From NCBI GenBank assembly GCA_020724525.1, contig DYGU01000001.1:1-64000 (forward strand): 64,000 nt of DNA, read 5' to 3'. Of this stretch, positions 34,332-42,673 are shown piece after piece; within the stretch, counting starts at the first letter, position 1; each line of letters starts with the position of its first letter. The notes under the pieces are model-generated. The model was not told where the DNA came from. It worked only from the letters and a program-made list of their open reading frames with translations, and did not search any database. A program made the position numbers and the translations under genes. This DNA comes from Dehalococcoides mccartyi (lineage in GTDB: Bacteria; Chloroflexota; Dehalococcoidia; GIF9; DYGU01).

Positions 34332-35246
34332 ATGGGGGGGCTGGTTGTTATTGTTGGTCCCACAGCCGCAGGCAAGAGTGAGCTGGCTTTTCAGATTGCC
34401 CGGGAATTTGATGGCGAAATTGTCAGCGCTGATAGTCGTCAAGTTTATCGATACTTAGATATCGGCACGGCAAAGCCAACTCCAGAACAGAGGGCAATAG
34501 TGCCTCACCACCTTATTGACATCGTTGCCCCTGACCAAGTTTTCAGCTTAGCCCTATATCAAAAACTGGCTTATGAGTTAATTAAAGACATTCAAAAGCG
34601 GGGAAAAGTGCCTTTATTGGTTGGCGGTAGTGGTCTTTATGTCTGGTCGGTAGTGGAAGGATGGCAGATCCCTCCAGTGCCTCCTGACCCTGATTTCCGG
34701 CACCATCTTGAGGACAGAGCTCGACGGGAAGGGGGATATGTTTTGTATCAGGAATTACAGCAGATAGATCCAACAGCAGCTCAAAGAATTATGCCGGGTA
34801 ATCTCAGGCGGGTCATTAGAGCCCTGGAGGTTTATAAAATAACCGGCCGCCTGCCGTCTCAATTTTGGCACAAAAAGAGACCTTCTTTTCCCATCCAGAT
34901 AACAGGTTTGACTACTGACCGGAATGATTTATACCAGAGAATTGACTTACGGGTTGATAAAATGATAAAAGAAGGATTGGTCACCGAAACTCAAAGCTTG
35001 TTAGAGAAGGGATATAGCTTAGACTTACCAGCAATGTCTGGAATCGGGTATAAACAGATTGGGATGTTCCTCCGGGGTAAGCTTGGTTTACCCACGGCTA
35101 TCCAGAAGATAAAATATGAAAGTCACCGCTTTGCCCGGCACCAGTATGCCTGGTTCAGGCTTTCCGATGAGAGGATTCACTGGTTTGAGATAAGTGATAA
35201 TTTAAAAGACAGAGTAGCCAGAACAGTGGCTGATTTTATCAAATGA
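34332..35246 (+). CDS. miaA: tRNA dimethylallyltransferase
   Basis: Transfers a dimethylallyl group to A37 of tRNAs reading U-starting codons. The 304 residues begin with P-loop GPTAAGKSELAFQIA, then VSADSRQVYRYLDIGTAKPT and GGSGLYVWSVVEG, and a late HQYAWFR segment. GAGGGGG lies just before the ATG. It follows tpiA by 6 bases and overlaps dapF by 4. Confidence 0.95.
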   Translation: MGGLVVIVGPTAAGKSELAFQIAREFDGEIVSADSRQVYRYLDIGTAKPTPEQRAIVPHHLIDIVAPDQVFSLALYQKLAYELIKDIQKRGKVPLLVGGSGLYVWSVVEGWQIPPVPPDPDFRHHLEDRARREGGYVLYQELQQIDPTAAQRIMPGNLRRVIRALEVYKITGRLPSQFWHKKRPSFPIQITGLTTDRNDLYQRIDLRVDKMIKEGLVTETQSLLEKGYSLDLPAMSGIGYKQIGMFLRGKLGLPTAIQKIKYESHRFARHQYAWFRLSDERIHWFEISDNLKDRVARTVADFIK

Positions 35247-36100
35247 AGTTCACCAAACTTCAGGCAACGGGAAACGATTTCATCCTCATAGATGCCCGGG
35301 GTAAAGAGGACGAGTGGGGAGAACTGGCTCGGGCTATGTGCCATCGTCGCCTGGGTGTTGGAGGTGACGGTCTAATTGTGGTAACAACTTCGTCACGGGC
35401 TGATACTGGGATGCGGATTTTCAACCCTGATGGCTCTGAAGCTGAAGTTTGTGGCAACGGGCTAAGGTGCCTGGCCAAGTATGTAGTTGACCGGAAGATA
35501 GTGTCTAAATCAAATTTAGCTGTAGATACCCCCTCAGGGATAAGAAAAGTTGAAGTCTTTAGCGAGGCTGGAAAGGTTAAACAGGCTCGGGTGGCTATGG
35601 GAACTCCGCGGTTTCGACCGAAAGAAATACCTATCAGGTTTGATTTAATAAAGACAAGCCACAAGGAGATTAATCCACCAATACTGGACTATTCTATTGT
35701 GGTAGCTAACAGGGAATTAGTCTTATCTTTCGTCTCCATGGGGAACCCCCATACGGTGACTTTCTTGACCACCCCGGTGGCAGATTTCCCCTTAACCGAA
35801 ATCGGACCACAGGTGGAGACCCACATCCTTTTCCCAAAGCGGACGAACTTTGAAATAGCCAGAGTAGTAAGTTCTGAAAAAATAGAAGCCAGGGTCTGGG
35901 AACGGGGAGTCGGGGAGACCCTTTCCTGCGGCAGCGGTGCCTGTGCTATAGGTGTGGTAGCTTGCCTTAAAGACTATGCAAGTGATTTTGTTGACATAAT
36001 GTTACCTGGTGGTATTCTAACAGTGACCTGGGATGGGGTAGGGGAGGTATGGCTCAGTGGACAGGTGGCAGAAGTTTTTAGTGGAGAGTGGCTGAAATGA
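35243..36100 (+). CDS. dapF: Diaminopimelate epimerase
   Basis: Converts LL- to meso-diaminopimelate. The 285 residues are a duplicated fold with both catalytic cysteines: AEVCGNGLRCLAKY (first) and LSCGSGACAIGV (second), plus MGNPHTV. It overlaps miaA (4 bases) and dapL (ATGA). Paired with dapL, it forms the two last steps of the aminotransferase route to meso-DAP, suggesting lysine and possibly cell-wall precursor synthesis. Confidence 0.96.
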   Translation: MKFTKLQATGNDFILIDARGKEDEWGELARAMCHRRLGVGGDGLIVVTTSSRADTGMRIFNPDGSEAEVCGNGLRCLAKYVVDRKIVSKSNLAVDTPSGIRKVEVFSEAGKVKQARVAMGTPRFRPKEIPIRFDLIKTSHKEINPPILDYSIVVANRELVLSFVSMGNPHTVTFLTTPVADFPLTEIGPQVETHILFPKRTNFEIARVVSSEKIEARVWERGVGETLSCGSGACAIGVVACLKDYASDFVDIMLPGGILTVTWDGVGEVWLSGQVAEVFSGEWLK

Positions 36101-37266
36101 AAATGTCACAACGTCTTAATAAATTGCCTCCGTATCTTTTCATAGAAATTAATCGGAAAATCGCCGAGAGGCGAGCTAAAGGGGAGAAGATAATCAGTTT
36201 TGCCATTGGTGACCCGGACATACCAACACCAGCTCATATTGTGGAACGCCTGTGTCAGGCAGCTAAAGACCCGGCTAACCACGGCTATCCTGAGACTAAC
36301 GGCTTACCGGAGCTTCGCCGAGCCATTGCTACTTGGTATGGGAGCCGTTTCCAAGTCCATTTAGACCCAGATAAGGAAGTTCTACCTCTCATCGGCTCTA
36401 AAGAAGGTATTGGTCACATTGCTTTTTGCTGTATTGACCCTGGTGATGTGGCTTTAGTGCCCGACCCGGGATATCCTGTCTACTCTATGGGCACTATACT
36501 GGCTGGGGGTGAACCTCATTTCATGCCTTTGACTGAGGAGAGAGGCTTTTTACCCGACTTAGAGGCTATTCCTCAAAAGGTATTAAAGCGAGCCAAGCTG
36601 TTATGGCTCAATTACCCTAATAACCCCACCGGAGCCGTTGCCAGTTGGGACTTCTTCGCCGAAGTAGTAGCCTTTGCCAAAAAGCACAATTTAGCCGTGT
36701 GTCATGACGCCCCCTATACAGAGGTTGCCTTTGATGGCTACCAACCCATCAGCTTTATGCAGGTGCCCGGAGCCAGAGAATTGGGTATTGAATTTCATTC
36801 TTTATCCAAGACCTACAATATGACCGGATGGCGTATCGGAATGGCAGTAGGCAATGCTCAGATGATAGAAGCCCTCTTCCGGGTCAAGTCCAATCTGGAT
36901 TCGGGTATTCCTCAAGCTATTCAGCGGGCAGCTATTGAAGCTTTATCGGGTGACCAGGGTTGCATTACTGAACACAATAGTATCTACCAGCAGCGTCGTG
37001 ACGAGTTAATAGCCGTCCTGCGTCAAATTGGCTTAAGAGTTACCCCGCCGAAAGCTGGTTTTTATATTTGGGCTAAGCTCGCCGATAGCTATAGCTCAGA
37101 GAAATTTACTTTGAAATTACTTGAGGAAACTGGAGTAGCGGTAACACCAGGAATTGGCTATGGTAAGAACGGGGATGGATATGTCCGTTTTTCCCTGACC
37201 GTTCCTGATGACCAGTTCAAAGAAGGTGTAAAGCGACTCTTGACTTGGCGAGGGGGATTGGGCTAA
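36097..37266 (+). CDS. dapL: LL-diaminopimelate aminotransferase
   Basis: PLP enzyme converting tetrahydrodipicolinate directly to LL-DAP, bypassing the succinylase and acetylase routes. Fold type I motifs: GDPDIPTPAHI, NHGYPETNGLPELRRAIA, NYPNNPTGAVAS, and the PLP lysine in SLSKTYNMTGWRIG. I prefer ATG 36097, which overlaps the dapF stop as ATGA and has GGAGAG upstream. GTG 36088 and ATG 36103 are also in frame. About 389 residues, the size of the DapL2-like group. Confidence 0.93.
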   Translation: MKMSQRLNKLPPYLFIEINRKIAERRAKGEKIISFAIGDPDIPTPAHIVERLCQAAKDPANHGYPETNGLPELRRAIATWYGSRFQVHLDPDKEVLPLIGSKEGIGHIAFCCIDPGDVALVPDPGYPVYSMGTILAGGEPHFMPLTEERGFLPDLEAIPQKVLKRAKLLWLNYPNNPTGAVASWDFFAEVVAFAKKHNLAVCHDAPYTEVAFDGYQPISFMQVPGARELGIEFHSLSKTYNMTGWRIGMAVGNAQMIEALFRVKSNLDSGIPQAIQRAAIEALSGDQGCITEHNSIYQQRRDELIAVLRQIGLRVTPPKAGFYIWAKLADSYSSEKFTLKLLEETGVAVTPGIGYGKNGDGYVRFSLTVPDDQFKEGVKRLLTWRGGLG

Positions 37267-37275
37267 AGACTTTAT

Positions 37276-38430
37276 ATGGAGACAAAGAGGCGAGGAACTT
37301 TTTTAACCCAGACGGAAGTTGAACGAGCCTTCCTTGTTGGAGTTGACTCCAGCGCCTCCCAGGATGGCTGGTCTATTGACAGTTCTCTTAAGGAGTTAGC
37401 TCAATTAGCCGAGACGGCTGGAGCTGAGGTGGTGGGCAGACTTACCCAGAAACTGAGCCGACCTTCACCCAGCTACTACTTGGGCAGGGGAAAGCTAAAG
37501 GAGCTTATTGAGTTAAAAGCCCGGTGCCAGTACACAGTAGCCATTTTTGATGATGAACTATCTCCGCGTCAGCAGCGGAATTTAGAAGACACCCTCAAGG
37601 TCAAGGTTATTGACCGGACAGCGTTAATACTGGATGTTTTTGCTCGCCATGCCCGGACCCGAGAAGGTCAGCTCCAGGTAGAGTTAGCTCAGCATCGTTA
37701 CCTTTTGCCTAGGCTGGTGGGACAATGGAGCCACCTGGAGCGGTTGGGCGGTGGTATTGGGACCAGAGGTCCTGGAGAGTCCCAGCTGGAGACAGACCGG
37801 CGTCTCATCCGTAACAAAATTCAGCACCTGGAGGCAGAGATTGAAGAAGTCCGACGACACCGGGCATTATATCGGCACCAGCGGCAGAAAAAGGGCATTC
37901 CGGTTGTGGCTCTGGTGGGCTATACCAATGCCGGCAAAAGTACTTTGTTCAATACTTTAACTCGGGCTAAGGTAGCTGTGGAAGATAAACTTTTCTCCAC
38001 CCTTGACCCGGTTAGCCGTCGTCTTACTTTAGGTGACAAGCAACAGTTCTTGCTCACTGATACTGTTGGTTTTATTCATAAATTGCCACCGACAGTAATA
38101 GTCGCTTTCCGAGCTACCTTGGAAGAGCTGGACGAAGCTGATCTTCTGCTCCACGTTGTTGACATAATGCACCCAGATGCTGCCCGACAATACCAGACTG
38201 TGGAGGAAGTAATTGACAACCTCGGACTGGGGCAAAAGCCAAAGCTTACCGTCTTCAACAAATTTGACTTAGTTGTCAGCGGGGAAGAAAGCCTCTGGGA
38301 TATAAGAACTGCCTTAGCTGAGGAAGACATTATTTTAGCGGAAGGGACAGCAGTATTCGTTTCAGCCCTAAAAGGCTGGGAGTTAGATGAGCTCCTGCGC
38401 CAGATTAACAAAAAGTTAGAAGGAGATTAG
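37276..38430 (+). CDS. hflX: HflX-type GTPase
   Basis: Ribosome-associated GTPase that splits stalled ribosomes. The 384 residues show the N-terminal HflX domain (LTQKLSRPSPSYYLGRGKLKEL, FDDELSPRQQRNLED), a glycine-rich linker (ERLGGGIGTRGPGESQLETD) and the G domain (G1 GYTNAGKSTLFNTL, G3 DTVGFI, G4 NKFD, G5 SALKGWELDEL). It lies 9 bases after dapL and ends the operon. Confidence 0.95.
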   Translation: METKRRGTFLTQTEVERAFLVGVDSSASQDGWSIDSSLKELAQLAETAGAEVVGRLTQKLSRPSPSYYLGRGKLKELIELKARCQYTVAIFDDELSPRQQRNLEDTLKVKVIDRTALILDVFARHARTREGQLQVELAQHRYLLPRLVGQWSHLERLGGGIGTRGPGESQLETDRRLIRNKIQHLEAEIEEVRRHRALYRHQRQKKGIPVVALVGYTNAGKSTLFNTLTRAKVAVEDKLFSTLDPVSRRLTLGDKQQFLLTDTVGFIHKLPPTVIVAFRATLEELDEADLLLHVVDIMHPDAARQYQTVEEVIDNLGLGQKPKLTVFNKFDLVVSGEESLWDIRTALAEEDIILAEGTAVFVSALKGWELDELLRQINKKLEGD

Positions 38431-38530
38431 TACTTCCCCGGTCAGCATTTACAAACATAGCACAAGGCGACCCTAACGGGTACACCACATTGAAAATAAA
38501 CTATTCATAGACAAGCTCGGGAGCAACAAC

Positions 38531-38559
38531 TTGACAATACCCTTTTTATGCTGTATTAT
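38531..38559 (+). promoter_or_regulatory. Promoter of the Xer-type recombinase gene
   Basis: TTGACA (38531-38536), 17-base spacer, TATTAT (38554-38559). The -10 overlaps TTATGTTAATT, which looks like one arm of a dif site. Confidence 0.7.
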
Positions 38560-38609
38560 GTTAATTGAGTATAATTATCCTTACACTCAATCAAAAGGAG
38601 TTAAAGACA

Positions 38610-39560
38610 ATGCTACCCCATATGGATGATTTTTTACTAAATCTACAAGCTAATAACTACTCCGCCGAAACCGTTTACAACTACGAGCGAGATTTGAAGG
38701 TCTTTGATAAGTTTTTAGCAGACAGTGGTATTAGCTTCGATAACATTAATAAGAAAACTATCACCTACTATAAAGCTTACCTGGTTTCCCGCGACCGAAA
38801 GACAGCTATTTTCAATGAGCCTGGTGACCGGGAACTTGGCTCCAGGTCGGTTAACCGGATGCTATCTTCCTTTCGCTCTTACCTGCGCTATCTTATTGAT
38901 ATAGACTATCCCTGCCCCCTCCCCCCTGAAGCGGTCAAGCTGACCAAATCAGGGAAAAAACAACCCAGAGTGGCTGAGATTGATGAACTGGTCTGGCTAA
39001 TTGAAGCCCCCAGTCGTCTGGAAGCCGAACCAAAGGTAGCTTTAAGAAACCGAGCCATGCTGGAAATGCTCTTTGCCACCGGGATGCGTATTTCCGAGCT
39101 ATGCAGTCTTAACCGGCACCAGATTGACGCCAGCGGTCGCATCTTCGTCACCGGTAAAGGCAAAAAGCAGCGCTTTGTTTACCTCACCCCCCGTGCCGCC
39201 CATCACCTGGAGAATTACCTGAAGACCCGCACTGATAATGCGCCGGCTCTATTTATTCCTTACTCTGGAAAAAATGTGACCAAGCCCAAAAGGCGAGTCT
39301 CCACCAACTATCTTCAGGAGCGAATTAGAAGGTATCGGGAAAAGCTCAACATAAATGTGCCCACCTCAGCCCATTCCTTAAGGCATGGCTTTGCTACCTA
39401 TTTAGCCGAAAAAGGTGCCAATCCAGCGGCTATCCAGATCCTCCTCGGTCACGAGTCCTTAGACACCACCACCCGCTATGTCCATGCCTCCGATAAATAC
39501 GCCGAGGAGACTCACAAGAAATTTCATCCCTTAGCCGAGACAGACAACGACAGAACCTGA
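38610..39560 (+). CDS. Tyrosine recombinase, Xer-like
   Basis: A 316-residue site-specific recombinase. It has an N-terminal SAM-like core-binding domain (about 1-100) and a catalytic domain with Arg160 (TGMRISELCSL), a beta-hairpin lysine near 184 (GKGKKQR), His255 and Arg258 (HSLRHGFATYLAEKG), His281 (LLGHESLDTTTRY) and nucleophile Tyr290. ATG 38610 follows AAAGGAG by 9 bases; earlier in-frame codons lie at the promoter. Its size and close LGHxSLxTTxxYxH match make a chromosomal XerC/D/A role likely, but an integrase of a lost element is possible. Confidence 0.88.
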   Translation: MLPHMDDFLLNLQANNYSAETVYNYERDLKVFDKFLADSGISFDNINKKTITYYKAYLVSRDRKTAIFNEPGDRELGSRSVNRMLSSFRSYLRYLIDIDYPCPLPPEAVKLTKSGKKQPRVAEIDELVWLIEAPSRLEAEPKVALRNRAMLEMLFATGMRISELCSLNRHQIDASGRIFVTGKGKKQRFVYLTPRAAHHLENYLKTRTDNAPALFIPYSGKNVTKPKRRVSTNYLQERIRRYREKLNINVPTSAHSLRHGFATYLAEKGANPAAIQILLGHESLDTTTRYVHASDKYAEETHKKFHPLAETDNDRT

Positions 39561-39654
39561 TTTGGTAATGTTATGTCAACTGAACTAGTTCCGAACCCAA
39601 AGCCAAATTCGCCTGTTTCCATTATCTCTAACATTATATTCACCACCCGGGCAT

Positions 39655-40320
39655 CTCATACTTGGTCCCCTCCTTTAGTTGTGCCATTTATCCAGCCAAT
39701 TTTGGCTCCGATAAGACAAGCCATTTCCGTCACTCTTTCCTGGTAAATAGCAGTGTAGGGGTTAGGGAAAGCCAGGGCTCGAGACAGGGTTCTTGTCAGG
39801 GAGAGAAAATATTGTTTTTCAGTTGTTCATTGGCTGCTGCCGTTCTGTAGCTCCAGAAAGCATGCTTGCCGCATAGCCAGAAGGTCCACTTCGACACGAC
39901 TCCATTCTCTGGCTTCAGCATAGTTGTCAAACCCGATAAAGCCAGCAAATTCATTTCTTACCGTCAGAGGAAAGACAAAGATAGCCTTGATGCCCTGCGG
40001 CTCCAAAACATCTCGTTCGCTTTGGGGGGACTGTGCCACGATACCACTGATGGGTCTACACGATTAAAGAAGATATAGGTCCGGCTGGCTCCAGAGACGT
40101 GCCCCAGGACTTTTAGCATAGAATTTTAGGGTAATTCTGTCTTGCCTCGAGGACAATTTGCCCTATCCTGGCAAGGGCTTGCAAGTAGCGCTCTATTTCC
40201 AGACGGGCTCTTATATCCCTGGCAGTTGTAAGGTATTTTCCAGGCGTCGCGCAAAAATAGTGTAGAGTCGCTGCTCCTGCTTTCCAAGTCGTTTAGCAAC
40301 AATTTGTTTTCAATGCAGGG
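39655..40320 (-). pseudogene. Decayed sensor protein with GAF and HD-GYP remnants
   Basis: Read on the minus strand and switching frames several times: KRLGKQEQRLYTIFARRLEN, ARLEIERYLQALARIGQIVL, then a GAF domain (MLKVLGHVSGASRTYIFFNR, QGIKAIFVFPLTVRNEFAGFIGFDN, SRVEVDLLAM). It ends with RALAFPNPYTAIYQERVTEMACLIG, a degraded HD-GYP start (usual RDPYTAGHQxRVxxLA; the His is lost). Stops and frameshifts separate every piece. It was probably a GAF/HD-GYP c-di-GMP phosphodiesterase-type regulator. Confidence 0.75.
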
Positions 40321-40361
40321 CACCCCTTTAGGGTCACTTTTTGTAGCAAGGCTAAATCACC

Positions 40362-40384
40362 CCACAAAACCGTAGATTTTGTGG
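40362..40384. repeat. Hairpin 1: 8-bp inverted repeat
   Basis: CCACAAAA and TTTTGTGG separated by 7 bases. First of three stem-loops in about 110 bases between the decayed sensor gene and the CAT tRNA. Confidence 0.6.
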
Positions 40385-40391
40385 AGACCCC

Positions 40392-40428
40392 GGGTACCCA
40401 TTAAAATCAAAGATTTTAATGGGTACCC
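40392..40428. repeat. Hairpin 2: perfect 17-bp inverted repeat
   Basis: GGGTACCCATTAAAATC and its exact reverse complement flank an AAA loop. Each arm also contains the palindrome GGGTACCC. No T-run follows on either strand, so it is not a standard terminator. Confidence 0.85.
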
Positions 40429-40453
40429 TAAAGCCGCACGCTACATCAGTAAT

Positions 40454-40473
40454 CACCCTCTTTGTGAGGGGTG
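40454..40473. repeat. Hairpin 3: short inverted repeat
   Basis: CACCCTC and GAGGGGTG pair with one bulged G around a TTTGT loop, followed by TTCTTT on the plus strand. Confidence 0.5.
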
Positions 40474-40523
40474 TTCTTTGGGGCTTGAGGGGCTATGATA
40501 TGTCGCCTGTAGCTAACAAAAAA

Positions 40524-40595
40524 TGGGCTCGGCAGGATTCGAACCTGCGACCAACCGGTTATGAGCCGGCCGCTCTGCCCCTGAGCTACGAGCCC
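40524..40595 (-). tRNA. tRNA with CAT anticodon (Met or lysidine-modified Ile2)
   Basis: Minus strand acceptor GGGCTCG / CGAGCCC, D-arm TAGCTCAGGGGCAGAGC, anticodon loop CTCATAA (CAT), T-arm CAGGTTCGAATCCTG, discriminator A. The 5' end pairs, so it is not initiator tRNA. Elongator Met and Ile2 cannot be told apart by eye. Confidence 0.93.
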
Positions 40596-40611
40596 ATATA
40601 AGTCGAGGGAG

Positions 40612-40932
40612 CTAGGACCGAGCTTTTATCTCCTGTCTTGTCTTTTCTGACTCTGAGACAATTAACTGTGCCAGGTATCTAATGGACTCAGCCATTTCTT
40701 TTCTGGCTTCAACGACTTCCTTCCTTGTTTCATTCTGCCCCTTTTCTATCCTGTCAAGTAGTGCTACAACATCCCCATGCGTTTGTCTCATCCAGTCCAT
40801 AGCATTCTGATGCAACTGCTTTATTAAGTCAACAGTATCCTGATGCGACTGCTTCATCCAGCGACCATTTCTCCACGCCAAATACGTAATCACCACTGCG
40901 AGTATTGTTATGGCAATTCCGAAAAATTCCAT
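40612..40932 (-). CDS. Single-span membrane protein with coiled coil
   Basis: A 106-residue protein with an N-terminal membrane segment (FFGIAITILAVVITYLAW, about 3-20) and a heptad-rich cytoplasmic tail. The tail has three degenerate repeats of about 14 residues, each built on a (K/R)Q(S/L/T)H core. AGGAG precedes the ATG by 6 bases. It sits between two tRNA genes on the same strand. Family and function unknown. Confidence 0.6.
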   Translation of the reverse strand: MEFFGIAITILAVVITYLAWRNGRWMKQSHQDTVDLIKQLHQNAMDWMRQTHGDVVALLDRIEKGQNETRKEVVEARKEMAESIRYLAQLIVSESEKTRQEIKARS

Positions 40933-40994
40933 TTCAATCTCCTATCAAAAAATATCTACTCACCACGACACCTCCAGCTCAGCTTTTCTACTGG

Positions 40995-41066
40995 AGCGGG
41001 AGACGGGATTCGAACCCGCGACAACCTGCTTGGAAGGCAGGAACTCTACCCCTGAGTTACTCCCGC
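40995..41066 (-). tRNA. tRNA-Gly (TCC)
   Basis: Minus strand acceptor GCGGGAG / CTCCCGC, anticodon loop CTTCCAA (TCC), T-arm CGGGTTCGAATCCCG. Discriminator T; CCA not encoded. It lies 5 bases from the restored end of the enoyl-CoA hydratase remnant. Confidence 0.94.
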
Positions 41067-41070
41067 ATCG

Positions 41071-41696
41071 CTACTCGCCCCTGAACACAGGTTGCCTTTT
41101 GTCTAAAAAGGCTCTTACCCCCTTCGTGGTCTTGCGTCTGAAAGCCGAAGCCAAGAGCTAAGCATTCATATTGTAACTGAGTTTCCAGGTCATTGTCCAA
41201 TCCTTGATAAAGTCCTCTTTTAGTTAGCTCCAGGGCTAAAGAGGCGACACTGCTTATACTTTTAGCTAAATCATAAGGAGCTGCCGTTAATTCCGAAGCT
41301 GGCACCACTTCATTTACCAGTCCCATTTCTTTAGCCTGGGAGACAGTAATGGTCTTACCGGTGAAAGCTAACTCGCAAGCTTTAGCAATGCCCAGGAGAT
41401 GAGGCAAGAGGTAGGTAGCGCCAAATTCAGGGATAATGCCAAAGCGGACGAAGGGGATAGACATAATAGCTTCTTCTGAAGCCAGGCGCAGGTCGCAGGC
41501 TAAAGCTAAGGTAAAGCTTCGCCCAACAGCCGGTAATAACCATTGCCCGGACATCTTTGTCTTTTTCTACCTCAGTCAAAGCATCAAGGAATTCTCGGGC
41601 CATAGGCTCGGTGAAAGCATTAAGTTTTTCCGGGCGGCTAAGGGTAAGGGTGGCAATGCCATCCCTGACTTCTAGAAGAATTGTTGGCAGTGACAT
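41071..41696 (-). pseudogene. Enoyl-CoA hydratase/isomerase, broken
   Basis: A crotonase-fold protein. The start (RPEKLNAFTEPMAREFLDAL, VRAMVITG) and the later part (AVGRSFTLALACDLRLASEEA, PFVRFGIIPEFGATYLLP) are in different frames. About 40 codons between VITG and the AVG motif, including the first oxyanion-hole region, are missing. A second shift at a GGGGG run near the end hides the natural finish (GVRAFLDKRQPVFRGE, stop at 41071). AGGAGG precedes ATG 41696 by 7 bases. At least two independent lesions make this a true pseudogene. Confidence 0.85.
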
Positions 41697-41814
41697 TAAC
41701 TTTCCTCCTGTCGTGATTACCTTAAAGTTGGCGAATATCTGTAGGTTGCCCTCTGTTTACTTTTCTTCGAGCTTATAGTATATTCTAACTTCGGCTCTTG
41801 GTTAAGAGGATAGT

Positions 41815-42219
41815 ATGGACAATAACCTGAGAGAAGGTTTAAGGTGGCTTGAGCAAGCTGAAGCCGACTTGAAAACGTGCCAGGATTGCTTGGAAGACAA
41901 AAACTACTATGCATCGGCTTTCTTCAGTCAGCAATCGGCTGAAAAAGCACTTAAGGGTTTTTTATATTCTAAAGGGTTCAGAGCCTTACTAACTCACTCA
42001 GTAGTTGACCTACTTGAAGAGATTTCAAAAGGGCAAGAATCGTTTAAGGAACTTATCAACCTGGGTAAAGAATTAGATAGACATTATATCGGCTCAAGAT
42101 ATCCTAACTTTTATCCTTCCGGAGCACCCTATAGATATTATACCCGGGAGATGACAGAGACATGCTTAAACTATGCAACATTAATATTGACCGAAGTGAA
42201 GAAGTATTTGAAAGAATAG
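41815..42219 (+). CDS. HEPN-domain protein of a HEPN/MNT pair
   Basis: A 134-residue four-helix protein with the HEPN pattern GLRWLEQAEADLKTCQDCLE, FFSQQSAEKALKGFLYSKG and RYPNFYPSGAPY. In such pairs the HEPN protein is the RNase-type toxin. An R-x4-H string (RALLTH, about residues 56-61) is present, but it is not the R-x4-H-x-Y site modified in the HepT type. It overlaps the nucleotidyltransferase gene by 58 bases, which implies tight coupling. Confidence 0.82.
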   Translation: MDNNLREGLRWLEQAEADLKTCQDCLEDKNYYASAFFSQQSAEKALKGFLYSKGFRALLTHSVVDLLEEISKGQESFKELINLGKELDRHYIGSRYPNFYPSGAPYRYYTREMTETCLNYATLILTEVKKYLKE

Positions 42220-42512
42220 CCCAGTATAAAGAGAAGCTAATCCGAAAGTTAAATCCAAAAAAGATTATATTGTTTGGCTCCTTTGCCAGGGGTGATTTTA
42301 ATGAGGGTTCCGATATCGATTTAATTGTTATAGCTGATTGGAAACGGGATTTTTTAGACAGAATTAAGTTTCTACTGGACATGAATGAGTTTGGACTACC
42401 CCTTGAGCCTGTGGGTTATACCCAAGAAGAATTTGAAAGCATGGCTCAACAGGGCAATCGTTTCGTTGCTGAAGTTATTGCCACAGGAAAGATTATTTAC
42501 AGCCTCGGCTGA
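42162..42512 (+). CDS. MNT-type nucleotidyltransferase (antitoxin-like)
   Basis: A 116-residue minimal nucleotidyltransferase with LFGSFARGDFNEGSDIDLIV: the GS-x10-DxD signature with both metal aspartates. MNT antitoxins neutralise HEPN partners by binding or by nucleotide transfer. ATG 42162 lies inside the HEPN gene; no other Met occurs until residue 73, so the long overlap is probably real. A tRNA-Pro lies just downstream on the other strand. Confidence 0.85.
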   Translation: MLKLCNINIDRSEEVFERIAQYKEKLIRKLNPKKIILFGSFARGDFNEGSDIDLIVIADWKRDFLDRIKFLLDMNEFGLPLEPVGYTQEEFESMAQQGNRFVAEVIATGKIIYSLG

Positions 42513-42524
42513 GGGAATCTATGG

Positions 42525-42598
42525 TCGGGGTGAGAGGATTTGAACCTCCGACCTCATGGTCCCAAACCATGCGCGCTAAACCGCTGCGCCACACCCCG
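42525..42598 (-). tRNA. tRNA-Pro (TGG)
   Basis: Minus strand acceptor CGGGGTG / CACCCCG, anticodon loop TTTGGGA (TGG), T-arm GAGGTTCAAATCCTC, discriminator A. CCA not encoded. Confidence 0.94.
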
Positions 42599-42673
42599 AT
42601 TAGGATAGTATTAAATTAAAAAGAGGTATTCATTAAAAGATTGCCCCTATTCTGGAACAAGAGCAAAAATAGC

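Noticed and set aside
39662-39850. Plus-strand frame of 62 codons downstream of the recombinase
   Set aside because: It is antisense to the HD-GYP remnant, which explains the sequence better.
40362-40473. CRISPR array
   Set aside because: The stems are inverted repeats of different sequence, not regularly spaced direct repeats; no cas genes are present.
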